This document shows, one piece after another, positions 27,458 through 35,169 of a DNA stretch of 42,270 nt. A program made the translations under genes and the position numbers. Location: NCBI GenBank assembly GCA_947493745.1, contig CANLSM010000024.1:1-42270 (forward strand). The letters are read 5' to 3'. Position 1 is the first letter of the stretch; each line of letters starts with the position of its first letter. Origin of the DNA: an uncultured Paracoccaceae bacterium (GTDB lineage: Bacteria > Pseudomonadota > Alphaproteobacteria > Rhodobacterales > Rhodobacteraceae). Under the pieces are notes generated by a model that saw nothing but the letters and a program-made list of their open reading frames with translations, was not told where the DNA came from and ran no database searches.

Positions 27458-29769
27458 TTCTGAGTGACCTTGCTGCCGTTGATCTTGACCTCGTTCGAGG
27501 CCTTGATGGTGATCTTTCCCGATCCATCAAGCGCCAGATCCTTGCCCTTGATGGTGATCGTCCCGTCGCTTTCCAGCGTGATCGAGGCATCACCGGTCTT
27601 CAGCGTGATACTGTCCTTGGCCTCCAGCATCATTTTCTCACCGGACTTCACCCAGACGCTTTCGGTCACGTCATGGGTCTGGCCCTTCTTGACCTTGACC
27701 ATCCGCCCGCCGGTTATGTCGAAGGATTGATTGCCTTTCAGGGTCAGGCTCTGATCTCCGTCAACCTTGGAGGTGTGGTTCTGGTGGATTGTCGTTGTCT
27801 GGTTGCCCTTGACCTCGTAGCTGTCCTCGGCCTGAACGTAGAACGAGCTGTTGGACCCGACCCGCACCGTGTTCTGCTTGCCGATGGTCAGCTGCCTCAG
27901 GCCGCCCACGGCCCGAACCTCAGCCAGCCCGACATCGTCCTTGCGCGCACCCTTCACCAGGATTTTCTGCGCCAGGCCAACGGTCTGAAAATGGTTCATG
28001 TCGATGTCTTCGGTGGAACTGCCGACCACATGGATCGTCTCCGAGCCGTTGACCGTCAGTGAGCGGTCCAGATCGACGGTTTCCGTATCGGTCTGCTTGA
28101 TATGAACGATGCGGTGGCCGTCAATGGTCGTGTCCTTGTCCTTTTCGACCAATTCGTGCCGGAAGCCGCCGATCGACTGGGTCGAGTCGTTGTCCACCCG
28201 TTCCATCATGTCGTGATGAACCGTGCGGGTGTCGTCATTCTCGACAACCTCGTTCTGGTCCTTCTGGGCGTGGATCCAGATCTCCTCTTCCCCGGCCTTG
28301 TCCTCGAACCGCATCTCGTTGGAGCCACCGCCACCGGGTGACGAGTTTGACTTCCACCCCGATTGCGTTGCGTTGTCGGGCAGGCCGTAGGGCGGCATCT
28401 GATCCTGATTATAGACCCGACCGGTGATGATCGGCTTGTCGGGATCCCCTTCGATGAAATCGACGATGACTTCCTGGCCTATGCGCGGGATCTGAATGAA
28501 GCCCCAACCGGAGCCCGCCCAGACCGAGCTGACCCTGACAAAGCACGACGAGTTCTCGTCGTCCTCCCCGAGGCGGTCCCAATGGAACTGCACTTTCACG
28601 CGCGAATACTCATCCGTGTAGATTTCCTCGCCCGCCGGACCCACGACGACGGCGGTTTGCGGCCCGCGCATGACAGGCACCTTGGTAAGCCGTGCCGGAC
28701 GATAGGGGATGTCGAAGCGCGAGACTTCGAGCACCACTTCGAACCCCTGAGACTGACCGCCCATTCCGGCGGCAAACGCCGCCTCTACCATGTGATAGCG
28801 GGCGCGCAGCACGAAATAGGTATCGTTCTCGATCTCGCGGGCGAAATCGACGAAATCGAATCTCGCACCGGCCCAAAGTCCCCGAACCGTGCCATGAGCC
28901 TCGGCATGGGTTTGTGCGGCCTGCAATTCCTGAAGGCGGATGAGGGCAATGTCATCGCCACGTCCCAGATCCAGATGTGACCCTGGGTTGGAGTAGACCT
29001 CCGCATCATCCTGATCATGGCCTGTCGGATCGCTTTGCAACGACATCAGATCTGCGCCGGGTTTGGTGAAATCATAATCCACATGGGCATAGGCTCCCGA
29101 ACGGACGGAGGCGTTCGAGACCCATTGATCGATATAGTCCTGCTCCTGCGCCACGTTGATGACATCGACCCGGTAGGGAACCTCCTCAAAGTCCGGTACT
29201 GTCTCCAGCTTGGCGTTGTCATCGGTCAGGATCATCGTGTGTGCGCCGTCGGCATATTCGAAGAAATAGAACATGCCCTCATGTTCCATCAGCCGCTGCA
29301 CGAAGGTCAGATCGCTTTCATCATACTGAACGCAATATTCGCGCGGATCATAAGTCCCCTGTAGGCGCAACTCGTAGGCCGCATTGGGGTAGAGCGCGAA
29401 AACCTCCTCGATGATCTCGACCACCGACATGTTCTGGAATATCCGGCAGTCGGTCCGGTTGCCCAGAAACCAAAGCCAGGGTCGGAGCGTCACCGCATAA
29501 TGCGCGTAGTTGTTCTCGTGCTTGAGATACCCGAAATCGGTGACGTAGCCGTGGAAGTAACGCTGAACCTCCTCGGTCGCACCGACAGTGATGCCGATCG
29601 GCTTGCCCAGAATACCCAATGGGTCTTTCTCGATGTCTTCGCCCGCGACGACAAGATCGAACTTGAACGGTACGCTGATCTGATCCGACCCGCTCATTTC
29701 CGCGAATTCGAGATCGTCGAAGTCAGCAGGCATGGCTGCAATGATATTCCGACCGTCTGTATCTGCCAT
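27454..29769 (-). CDS. vgrG: T6SS spike protein VgrG (TssI)
   Basis: VgrG trimers form the puncturing spike on the Hcp tube. 771 residues: gp27-like N-terminal domain (about 15-350) with YFHGYVTDFG, YCVQYDESDLTFVQRLMEHEG and FYFFEYADG, the gp5 OB-fold (about 395-470) with DEYSRVKVQFHWD and VIVDFIEGDPDKPIITGRVYN, and a long C-terminal beta-helix of short Thr/Val/Asp repeats ending KVTQN. I see no toxin or binding domain after the helix, so it is a structural rather than an evolved VgrG. GGACAGG precedes the ATG. Minus strand, downstream of the phosphatase-peptidase-TssM-like genes, 114 nt after the last of them, so possibly their operon partner. Confidence 0.95.
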   Translation of the reverse strand: MADTDGRNIIAAMPADFDDLEFAEMSGSDQISVPFKFDLVVAGEDIEKDPLGILGKPIGITVGATEEVQRYFHGYVTDFGYLKHENNYAHYAVTLRPWLWFLGNRTDCRIFQNMSVVEIIEEVFALYPNAAYELRLQGTYDPREYCVQYDESDLTFVQRLMEHEGMFYFFEYADGAHTMILTDDNAKLETVPDFEEVPYRVDVINVAQEQDYIDQWVSNASVRSGAYAHVDYDFTKPGADLMSLQSDPTGHDQDDAEVYSNPGSHLDLGRGDDIALIRLQELQAAQTHAEAHGTVRGLWAGARFDFVDFAREIENDTYFVLRARYHMVEAAFAAGMGGQSQGFEVVLEVSRFDIPYRPARLTKVPVMRGPQTAVVVGPAGEEIYTDEYSRVKVQFHWDRLGEDDENSSCFVRVSSVWAGSGWGFIQIPRIGQEVIVDFIEGDPDKPIITGRVYNQDQMPPYGLPDNATQSGWKSNSSPGGGGSNEMRFEDKAGEEEIWIHAQKDQNEVVENDDTRTVHHDMMERVDNDSTQSIGGFRHELVEKDKDTTIDGHRIVHIKQTDTETVDLDRSLTVNGSETIHVVGSSTEDIDMNHFQTVGLAQKILVKGARKDDVGLAEVRAVGGLRQLTIGKQNTVRVGSNSSFYVQAEDSYEVKGNQTTTIHQNHTSKVDGDQSLTLKGNQSFDITGGRMVKVKKGQTHDVTESVWVKSGEKMMLEAKDSITLKTGDASITLESDGTITIKGKDLALDGSGKITIKASNEVKINGSKVTQN

Positions 29770-29883
29770 CGTTACCTGTCCCCCGAAAGGATCAACCCTG
29801 TCTGACTATGCGCGAAAATAGGCCCTGCGGCAAAGTTTGCGTCCCTTTATCGGGCCTTGGCTGTGGGCTTTGTCACCCTTGCT

Positions 29884-32319
29884 CTACAAACTGGCCGGGC
29901 ATTGCAGTCCCTTGAGGAGGCCCCGGCGCGAAACCGGGTTGATCTCGCTTTCAAAGCTCATCTCGACAAAGAGGCGGGCGCCCTGAAAGCGGAAATCGAG
30001 GAGATAGCGCTTTCCGCCGTCGCGTTCGCGCAGTCGCAAAGGGGCCAGCATGCGCAGAAGCCCCCAGGGACCGGCCTCGGCCTTTCGCTGGACGCCGGTG
30101 GGGGTCTGGAAGGCCAGTTCCATGCCGCCGGCCGGATTGGCACCGGGCCAGGCGAGAACCGCGGGCTCGCCGGTTGTGCGCACCGGCGCGCTTTGCCCGC
30201 CAAGGGTCACCGAGGCCTCGCCGCGCTGGGCAAGTGCGGCCATGGTCAGGTTCGTTGCCGGACTGCCCCCGTCAGCAAAGAAGGCGGTGCGAATTGCCGC
30301 TGCCCGCTCGAAGAACTGGGCGGTTTCAGGATCGAAACCGGCGAAGCGGGCCTCGGGCTTCCAGCGCCACGGGCTTGCGGTCGTGTCCACAAGATTGCCG
30401 ATCCGTAGGCGATAGAACTGATCGATCACGCCGTTGGGTCCGAAGAGGCGGGTGAACTCCTCCATCGAGATATCCGGCCCTTCGCCGAACGGAAACCGGC
30501 CATCGACCGTTCCAAGGCATGATGGCGCCACATTACGCTGCCAGAGCTGCTGTACCGGATTTTCAAGCGCCACGGTGGCCCCGGTCTGCGCAAGCACATC
30601 CTCCACGATCTGCACCACGAGCGTGGGCGATTGCCGCAAGGTGGAGACCGAGCGGGCGCGGGCCTGCACATCCATCAGCTTGCGCGCGCCCACATCCTCA
30701 TTCCGGTCGAGCGTGGAAAGCGCCACGTTAAGCCCGGCGAAGAGCTGGGAAATCCGCTGCATACGGCCCTGCTCGACATACTGGATCATCGGTCCGAATT
30801 CGGTCGCAATGGCCAACTGGTTGGAGTGCGCGCGATTGCGGTCGCGGCCGCCGACCTCCACCCAGACCGCCTCCAGAAGTTGTTTCAGGGGGGAGTTGCT
30901 GGCGCCGAGCCGCCCCGAGATAAGAACCGACGCACCCTGATCCTCAAACGGCTTGACCCTGAGGTCGTTGAGGAATGCGCGCCATTGATCCAGCGTCTCC
31001 CTCTGAAGCGTGGCCATGACCTGGTCGGGTGCATTGTTGATCTGGGACGGGGTCTCGGCCAGAATGAGGCGGGCCTGTCTGCGGGTCTCCTGCACGGCGA
31101 GGCCCGCTCCGAAATCACGCGCATAGGTCCAGCCTTCATCAGTGAATAGTCCTGGCATCGGGGTTGATAGCGGCACGCCCGAGCGGCGCAGGAGCACCGT
31201 GTCGAGGCCCGATATCTCGTCCCGCGGGACCCAGCCGGGCAGGTCAGCAGCAGGCGCCGAACGGAGCAGTTCCAGATAGGCGCGTTCGGCCTCATCGGCT
31301 TCAACGGCAAACTGACGGGCTTGTGCCAGCAGTTCGCTGTCGGGCAGAGCGCCGTTCGGGTCGGGACCCGAGAGGGCCGGGATATGGGCGGCCAGTCCGG
31401 CCAGTCCCGGTACAAGATCATCATTCGCCGCTGCCCAGCCCGCGAGATAGGCCACGGACCAGTCCGATTGCCCGCCGAGGATCCCATGGGCCCGCAACGT
31501 ATCGTAGAGCGCGATGTTCTCACCTTCGGAAGCCAGCGAGATATCGACGGCCTGATGCAGGATTGGCGGCACAGTCGCGGCGACGCCTGCATGATAGCGA
31601 TCGGTGGCGGCCTTTGCGGGACTAAGTGCGGGAATGGCGTTGAAAAGACCTGCCGGCGCATCGCCTGTCCGACTTTCCACCGCCCGCGTAGCGCTTGCCA
31701 GGGCATTGAGCCGCTCTGCCAGCACCTTGGGATCGCGCGCAGAGCCGCCGCGAAGGGCCGCCTCCGGCTGATCAAGGCTCGCAAGAAGCTCTGCCCGATA
31801 CTGCCATTCCAGCCAGGAGACGCCGGCAAGCCCGAGAACGACCACCACTGGCAGACCGATCAGCAGGGCTTTGCCAATTGGCGATTTTCGGCGCTCGATC
31901 ACCTTGGCGCGGGTGCTTTCCACAGCCTCGATGCAGTGGCCCAGAAAGACCCGGAGTGCGTGATAATCCTCGCCTGCCGCCTCTGCCTTGTCGTGCAGGT
32001 CGCGCAGACCCGACAGGCTGACATCACGCCCGTCAAAGAGCAGGCTATGTGCCCCGGCCGACCATGTCTTGATCGGAATGGCCCGGTTGTCACGAGCCCG
32101 GGTATCAAGGATCACCAGCAGCCCGTAACGGGCAGGCGCGACCGAGGTCTCAACGGCTCCGCGCCTGTGTGCCTCAGCCTCGAACCGTTTCAGCCTGCGG
32201 TCGGCTTCCTTCAGAAGCCCCTGGATATCCCGCGTATTGGTGGTCGCCACGATCTCGGCCAGATCGAGAACCGGCTTGGCGAGTTGCGGAAAGAGGGTAG
32301 GGTCACCGCCCGGCTGCAT
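29884..32319 (-). CDS. TssM/IcmF-like paralogue lacking the GTPase domain
   Basis: About 811 residues. The C-terminal third aligns by eye with TssM of this cluster: GRFPFGEGPDISMEEFTRLFGPNGVIDQF here against GRYPF...FQRLFGPGGLIDAF there, then SPWRWKP against RPWSWRA, an AAAIRTAFF / ARAIRDGLF pair and a Cys-Pro near the end. Only one membrane helix is seen (about 151-170), with a 150-residue cytoplasmic N-terminal part and no Walker A, DTAG or TKAD motif. It should thus be an inner-membrane protein with a TssM-like periplasmic arm. ATG at 32319 lies 4 nt after the stop of the M15 peptidase gene; a TTG at 32343 is the alternative. Role unknown; a regulator or adaptor of the membrane complex is inferred. 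Confidence 0.8.
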   Translation of the reverse strand: MQPGGDPTLFPQLAKPVLDLAEIVATTNTRDIQGLLKEADRRLKRFEAEAHRRGAVETSVAPARYGLLVILDTRARDNRAIPIKTWSAGAHSLLFDGRDVSLSGLRDLHDKAEAAGEDYHALRVFLGHCIEAVESTRAKVIERRKSPIGKALLIGLPVVVVLGLAGVSWLEWQYRAELLASLDQPEAALRGGSARDPKVLAERLNALASATRAVESRTGDAPAGLFNAIPALSPAKAATDRYHAGVAATVPPILHQAVDISLASEGENIALYDTLRAHGILGGQSDWSVAYLAGWAAANDDLVPGLAGLAAHIPALSGPDPNGALPDSELLAQARQFAVEADEAERAYLELLRSAPAADLPGWVPRDEISGLDTVLLRRSGVPLSTPMPGLFTDEGWTYARDFGAGLAVQETRRQARLILAETPSQINNAPDQVMATLQRETLDQWRAFLNDLRVKPFEDQGASVLISGRLGASNSPLKQLLEAVWVEVGGRDRNRAHSNQLAIATEFGPMIQYVEQGRMQRISQLFAGLNVALSTLDRNEDVGARKLMDVQARARSVSTLRQSPTLVVQIVEDVLAQTGATVALENPVQQLWQRNVAPSCLGTVDGRFPFGEGPDISMEEFTRLFGPNGVIDQFYRLRIGNLVDTTASPWRWKPEARFAGFDPETAQFFERAAAIRTAFFADGGSPATNLTMAALAQRGEASVTLGGQSAPVRTTGEPAVLAWPGANPAGGMELAFQTPTGVQRKAEAGPWGLLRMLAPLRLRERDGGKRYLLDFRFQGARLFVEMSFESEINPVSRRGLLKGLQCPASL

Positions 32320-32323
32320 GGGC

Positions 32324-33184
32324 CTACAAAAGACCCTGCTCAACCCAGGAGCGGATCAGATCCTCGCCCGCCTCGAAATGCATCGAGTCCTCGCGTCCGT
32401 AACCGGCGCCCCAGTACCAACCCTCATCGTTGAAGTATTCGGCCAGGATCAACAGGCCGAACTGCGTCCCGCCATCGGCAAACCGGTCGAGCGCGCCCTC
32501 CAGCGTGATATCAATCGCGGTTCCCCAGGAATGGTTCGAGACCGATCTCGTCGAACCCCGGATCAGCCTCGCGCACAGGGCCCCGGCGGTGCCCACCTGC
32601 TCATAGATGTCCGGGTCGGTTTCCTTCAGCCGGTTCATCACGCGCTCAAAGCTGTCGAGCGCGGGTTTCAGCATGGTGACACGAAAATTTCCAATCCGGC
32701 GGGTTTCAAGCGCGTCCACCAGTTTGGAGTTGGTCACCGCCTGACAATCGGTCGAATAGTTTTGTCGTGGATTGCCCAGAAGCTCTTTCATCATCGAGTT
32801 GCGGGGCTGCTTTACGGTCTTGTTGTAGCGCCCCTTGGCGATGATCATGATTTCCTTGAGTTCATCGGTCGGTGCCAGCAAGTCCTCATCCGCGACGATG
32901 GTCCCGACCGGCAGATCGGCGACCGGCGGTGCTACGGGTGTCCGATCCACATTCGCAATGGCTATTTCAAGGCGGGTGATCTCTGAATTCAGTGCGCGCA
33001 CATCGCCCGTCAGCTGGTCGATCCTGTCATCCTGCGCATCAATCCGGGCCTGAAGGCGGGTAAGTCGCTGGTCGCTGCCCTCGCTCGCATCATTCAGGAT
33101 CGAGGAGACGATGGCAAAGGCGATTGCCGCCACCACAAGCGCAATCGCGATGATTGTTGCCCCGATCAGATTTCCAGGTTTCAC
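32324..33184 (-). CDS. Membrane-anchored M15 (VanY-type) peptidoglycan peptidase
   Basis: A zinc carboxy- or endopeptidase of the D-Ala-D-Ala carboxypeptidase/VanY group. 286 residues: one N-terminal helix (about 7-29), a coiled coil (about 38-80), then a periplasmic catalytic domain (about 145-280) with SNHSWGTAID, giving zinc ligands His218 and Asp225, and EDSMHFE with His269; all expected ligands are present. The GTG start abuts the phosphatase stop (TAGGTG) with GGAGGGG upstream. In Acinetobacter the M15-family L,D-endopeptidase TagX opens the cell wall for T6SS assembly; this protein has matching anchoring and context, so the same role is inferred, not shown. Alternative: an unrelated wall-remodelling enzyme. 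Confidence 0.85.
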   Translation of the reverse strand: MKPGNLIGATIIAIALVVAAIAFAIVSSILNDASEGSDQRLTRLQARIDAQDDRIDQLTGDVRALNSEITRLEIAIANVDRTPVAPPVADLPVGTIVADEDLLAPTDELKEIMIIAKGRYNKTVKQPRNSMMKELLGNPRQNYSTDCQAVTNSKLVDALETRRIGNFRVTMLKPALDSFERVMNRLKETDPDIYEQVGTAGALCARLIRGSTRSVSNHSWGTAIDITLEGALDRFADGGTQFGLLILAEYFNDEGWYWGAGYGREDSMHFEAGEDLIRSWVEQGLL

Positions 33185-33940
33185 CTACCCCTCCGTCGCC
33201 AGCACAACGATTGCGGAGACGTTGTCGGGGGCACCCCGCTCCATGGCGGCCTCAACCAGCTTGAAACTGGCTTTTTCGGGGTCCGGTTCGTTGCGCAGTG
33301 TTTCGGCAATCGTCTGCTCAAAGACACAGCGGGTTAGCCCATCACTGCACAGCAGAAGGCGATCCCCGATGGACATGAGCACGCTGACCACATCCACCTC
33401 AATTGCGTCCTCGCCGCCGATTGCGCGTGTGATGACATGTGCCTCGGGGTGGTGTTCGGCCTCGTCAGCGGTCAGGCGACCGGAGTCGACGAGATCCTGC
33501 ACGACCGAGTGATCATGGGTGATCATACGCAACTGTCCGCCGCGCATCAGATAGGCCCGGCTGTCCCCGACCCAGGCAACATGCGCGACCGCACCGCTCA
33601 ACAGAGCGGCCACCGCGGTGGAGCCCATGGTACCGATCCCGCGCGCACGGGCGGCCTCGCGAACCGCGCGATTGGCGTCCTCGAAAGCCTGTTTCAACCG
33701 CCAGGCGGGGTCGCGCGTCTCGCCAATGGTACTAAGATGATCAATCACCATGTCCGAGGCCATGTCGCCATGCCCATGTCCGCCCATGCCATCCGCGACA
33801 ACCCATAGGGTGCCGCCGGGATCGGTCAGGATCGCATCTTCATTGTGGTCCCGTACCCGTCCACGATGGGTCATGCCCGCCCCGACAAAGACCGGCTGAG
33901 GCGCCGTTGAAAAAGGTACTTTCGTCGTAGGACTGTTCAT
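33185..33940 (-). CDS. pppA: PP2C-family Ser/Thr phosphatase of the T6SS (PppA-like)
   Basis: Metal-dependent phosphatase expected to dephosphorylate TagH and so switch the secretion system off. 251 residues with the PP2C motifs GRVRDHNEDA (metal Asp35), VADGMGGHGHGD (50-61), VGDSRAYLMR, LLCSDGLT and DNVSAIVV, so it looks active. Soluble, cytoplasmic. The ATG at 33940 lacks a clear ribosome site; an internal ATG at 33874 (MTHRGRVRDHNED) is possible but would shorten the first strand. First gene of the minus-strand operon phosphatase, M15 peptidase, TssM-like. Its kinase partner lies 22 kb away on the other side of the structural genes. Confidence 0.9.
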   Translation of the reverse strand: MNSPTTKVPFSTAPQPVFVGAGMTHRGRVRDHNEDAILTDPGGTLWVVADGMGGHGHGDMASDMVIDHLSTIGETRDPAWRLKQAFEDANRAVREAARARGIGTMGSTAVAALLSGAVAHVAWVGDSRAYLMRGGQLRMITHDHSVVQDLVDSGRLTADEAEHHPEAHVITRAIGGEDAIEVDVVSVLMSIGDRLLLCSDGLTRCVFEQTIAETLRNEPDPEKASFKLVEAAMERGAPDNVSAIVVLATEG

Positions 33941-34031
33941 GAATAGTGATGAATGTCATTTGCTTTGATATCAAGCCTACCTTATATTTTTGGTGTTCTG
34001 AAACAATTTCTTGATTGGAAAGTCAGGCGTG

Positions 34032-34748
34032 ATGACACGATGGCACATGAGCATTCTTGCTCTTGCGATTGCATGTCCGGTGGGGGCCGCCGCACAGCAA
34101 TATACAGACGAGGAACTGGGGGCGCTGTTTTCGTCCCAGGTTGAGGACTTCGGCAAACTTGCCGCCGGGGAGCAGCCCTTTGGGCTGACCCGGCAGCTTG
34201 TTCCGCTGGATGCCGGCAACGTGGATGACCCGGTTGTCGGAACCATTGCCGATGGCAGCCCGACGCTGACGGGCACGCCCGGCACCGTGGTCGGAACGGG
34301 GCTGACGCCCGCAAGTCCGGATGCAGGCGTAAACACCGGCGCAGGTACGCGACTGGTTGCAGCGGATCCGGCAACGGCTCCGCCGCAGATTGAATACGGT
34401 CAGTTCGACCCGGCAAAGCAGGTCAATATCAGGGTCGTCTTTGCACTCGATTCAGCGGCGCTTTCGGAAGATCAGAAGCCGAAGCTGGCTCAGCTTTGTC
34501 GCGTAATGGACAAGAGCCCGGTCAATGTGTTCCGGATCATTGGTCACACGGATGCTTCGGGGCCGGATGCCTATAACGAACGGCTCTCCCTGCTGCGTGC
34601 CAAGGAGGTGAAGAGGTACTTCGTGTCGGAATGCGGCCTGCCCGACAGCCGTCTTGAGGCCGTGGGGCTCGGTGAACGCTTCCTCTACAATGACGGTGAT
34701 CCCTCAAGCGGCGAGAACCGCAGGGTGGAGTTCCAGGCGCTCAGCTGA
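34032..34748 (+). CDS. Exported OmpA-family peptidoglycan-binding protein
   Basis: About 238 residues. Signal peptide MTRWHMSILALAIACPVGAAAQ; cleavage after AAA is most likely, although IAC could be a weak lipobox. Residues about 20-130 are low-complexity, Gly/Thr/Pro-rich with no recognised fold; residues about 130-238 are an OmpA C-terminal domain (IRVVFALDSAALSEDQ, RIIGHTDASGPDAYNERLSLLRA, SSGENRRVEF) that should bind peptidoglycan. ATG at 34032 follows GGAAAG; GTG at 34029 is the alternative. It diverges from the phosphatase operon across 91 AT-rich nt and ends before a strong terminator. A T6SS cell-wall anchor (TagL-like) is possible but TssL already carries such a domain. Confidence 0.82.
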   Translation: MTRWHMSILALAIACPVGAAAQQYTDEELGALFSSQVEDFGKLAAGEQPFGLTRQLVPLDAGNVDDPVVGTIADGSPTLTGTPGTVVGTGLTPASPDAGVNTGAGTRLVAADPATAPPQIEYGQFDPAKQVNIRVVFALDSAALSEDQKPKLAQLCRVMDKSPVNVFRIIGHTDASGPDAYNERLSLLRAKEVKRYFVSECGLPDSRLEAVGLGERFLYNDGDPSSGENRRVEFQALS

Positions 34749-34768
34749 TATTGACAGGAGTGACTTGC

Positions 34769-34801
34769 CCCGGCGCCGGATCACCGGCGCGGGGATTTTT
34801 T
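34769..34801 (+). terminator. Terminator after the OmpA-domain gene
   Basis: CCCCGGCGCCGG (34769-34780), loop ATCA, CCGGCGCGGGG (34785-34795), then A and five T residues (34797-34801). Very GC-rich stem with a single bulged base, 20 nt after the stop codon. Confidence 0.88.
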
Positions 34802-34809
34802 CGCGCGGA

Positions 34810-35079
34810 TCAGCGCAGATTGATCTCGAGATCCGAGGGTATCTCGCGGCCACGCGGCTCCTGGGATGCAGGCTCATCATCGTCGTCATTGGCGATGATG
34901 GCTGCCGCGACGATCGCAATTGCCAGCACCGGAACAATCCAGCCACGACCCGACCCGCCGATTGGCTCGGCTTCGTCGACTTGCTGCTCTACCGGAGCTT
35001 CGAAGATCAGGTTCCCGGCTTGCGCCATCGGCGCCAGTGCCAAACCTGCAGACACACTCAAAATAGTTAACAGTTTCAT
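34810..35079 (-). CDS. Small exported single-helix protein, function unknown
   Basis: 89 residues: a good signal peptide (MKLLTILSVSAGLALAPMAQA), a short acidic segment (about 25-40), one hydrophobic helix (GWIVPVLAIAIVAAAIIA, about 46-63), then an acidic NDDDDEP tail. From memory, small proteins with this signal peptide plus acidic stretch plus GWIVP helix are common in Rhodobacteraceae and have no established function. A GAGGA ribosome site lies 8 nt before the ATG. It is separated from bchO upstream by 90 nt and from the OmpA gene by a convergent terminator. Confidence 0.75.
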   Translation of the reverse strand: MKLLTILSVSAGLALAPMAQAGNLIFEAPVEQQVDEAEPIGGSGRGWIVPVLAIAIVAAAIIANDDDDEPASQEPRGREIPSDLEINLR

Positions 35080-35169
35080 TTCCCACGTCCTCGTTAGTAC
35101 ACAGTAAAACCTTGTTTACATGTGTTTTTACTTCAGGTCACCTACCTTTGACGGTTAATTTGGCGAAAT

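Noticed and set aside
33965-33974. TTGATATCAA palindrome before the OmpA-domain gene, reminiscent of an FnrL box
   Set aside because: The Fnr consensus needs four bases between the half sites (TTGAT-N4-ATCAA); here there is no spacer.
35100-35168. PpsR sites between bchO and the small-protein gene
   Set aside because: TGT triplets occur, but none is followed after 12 bases by ACA (closest is TGT-N12-TCA).
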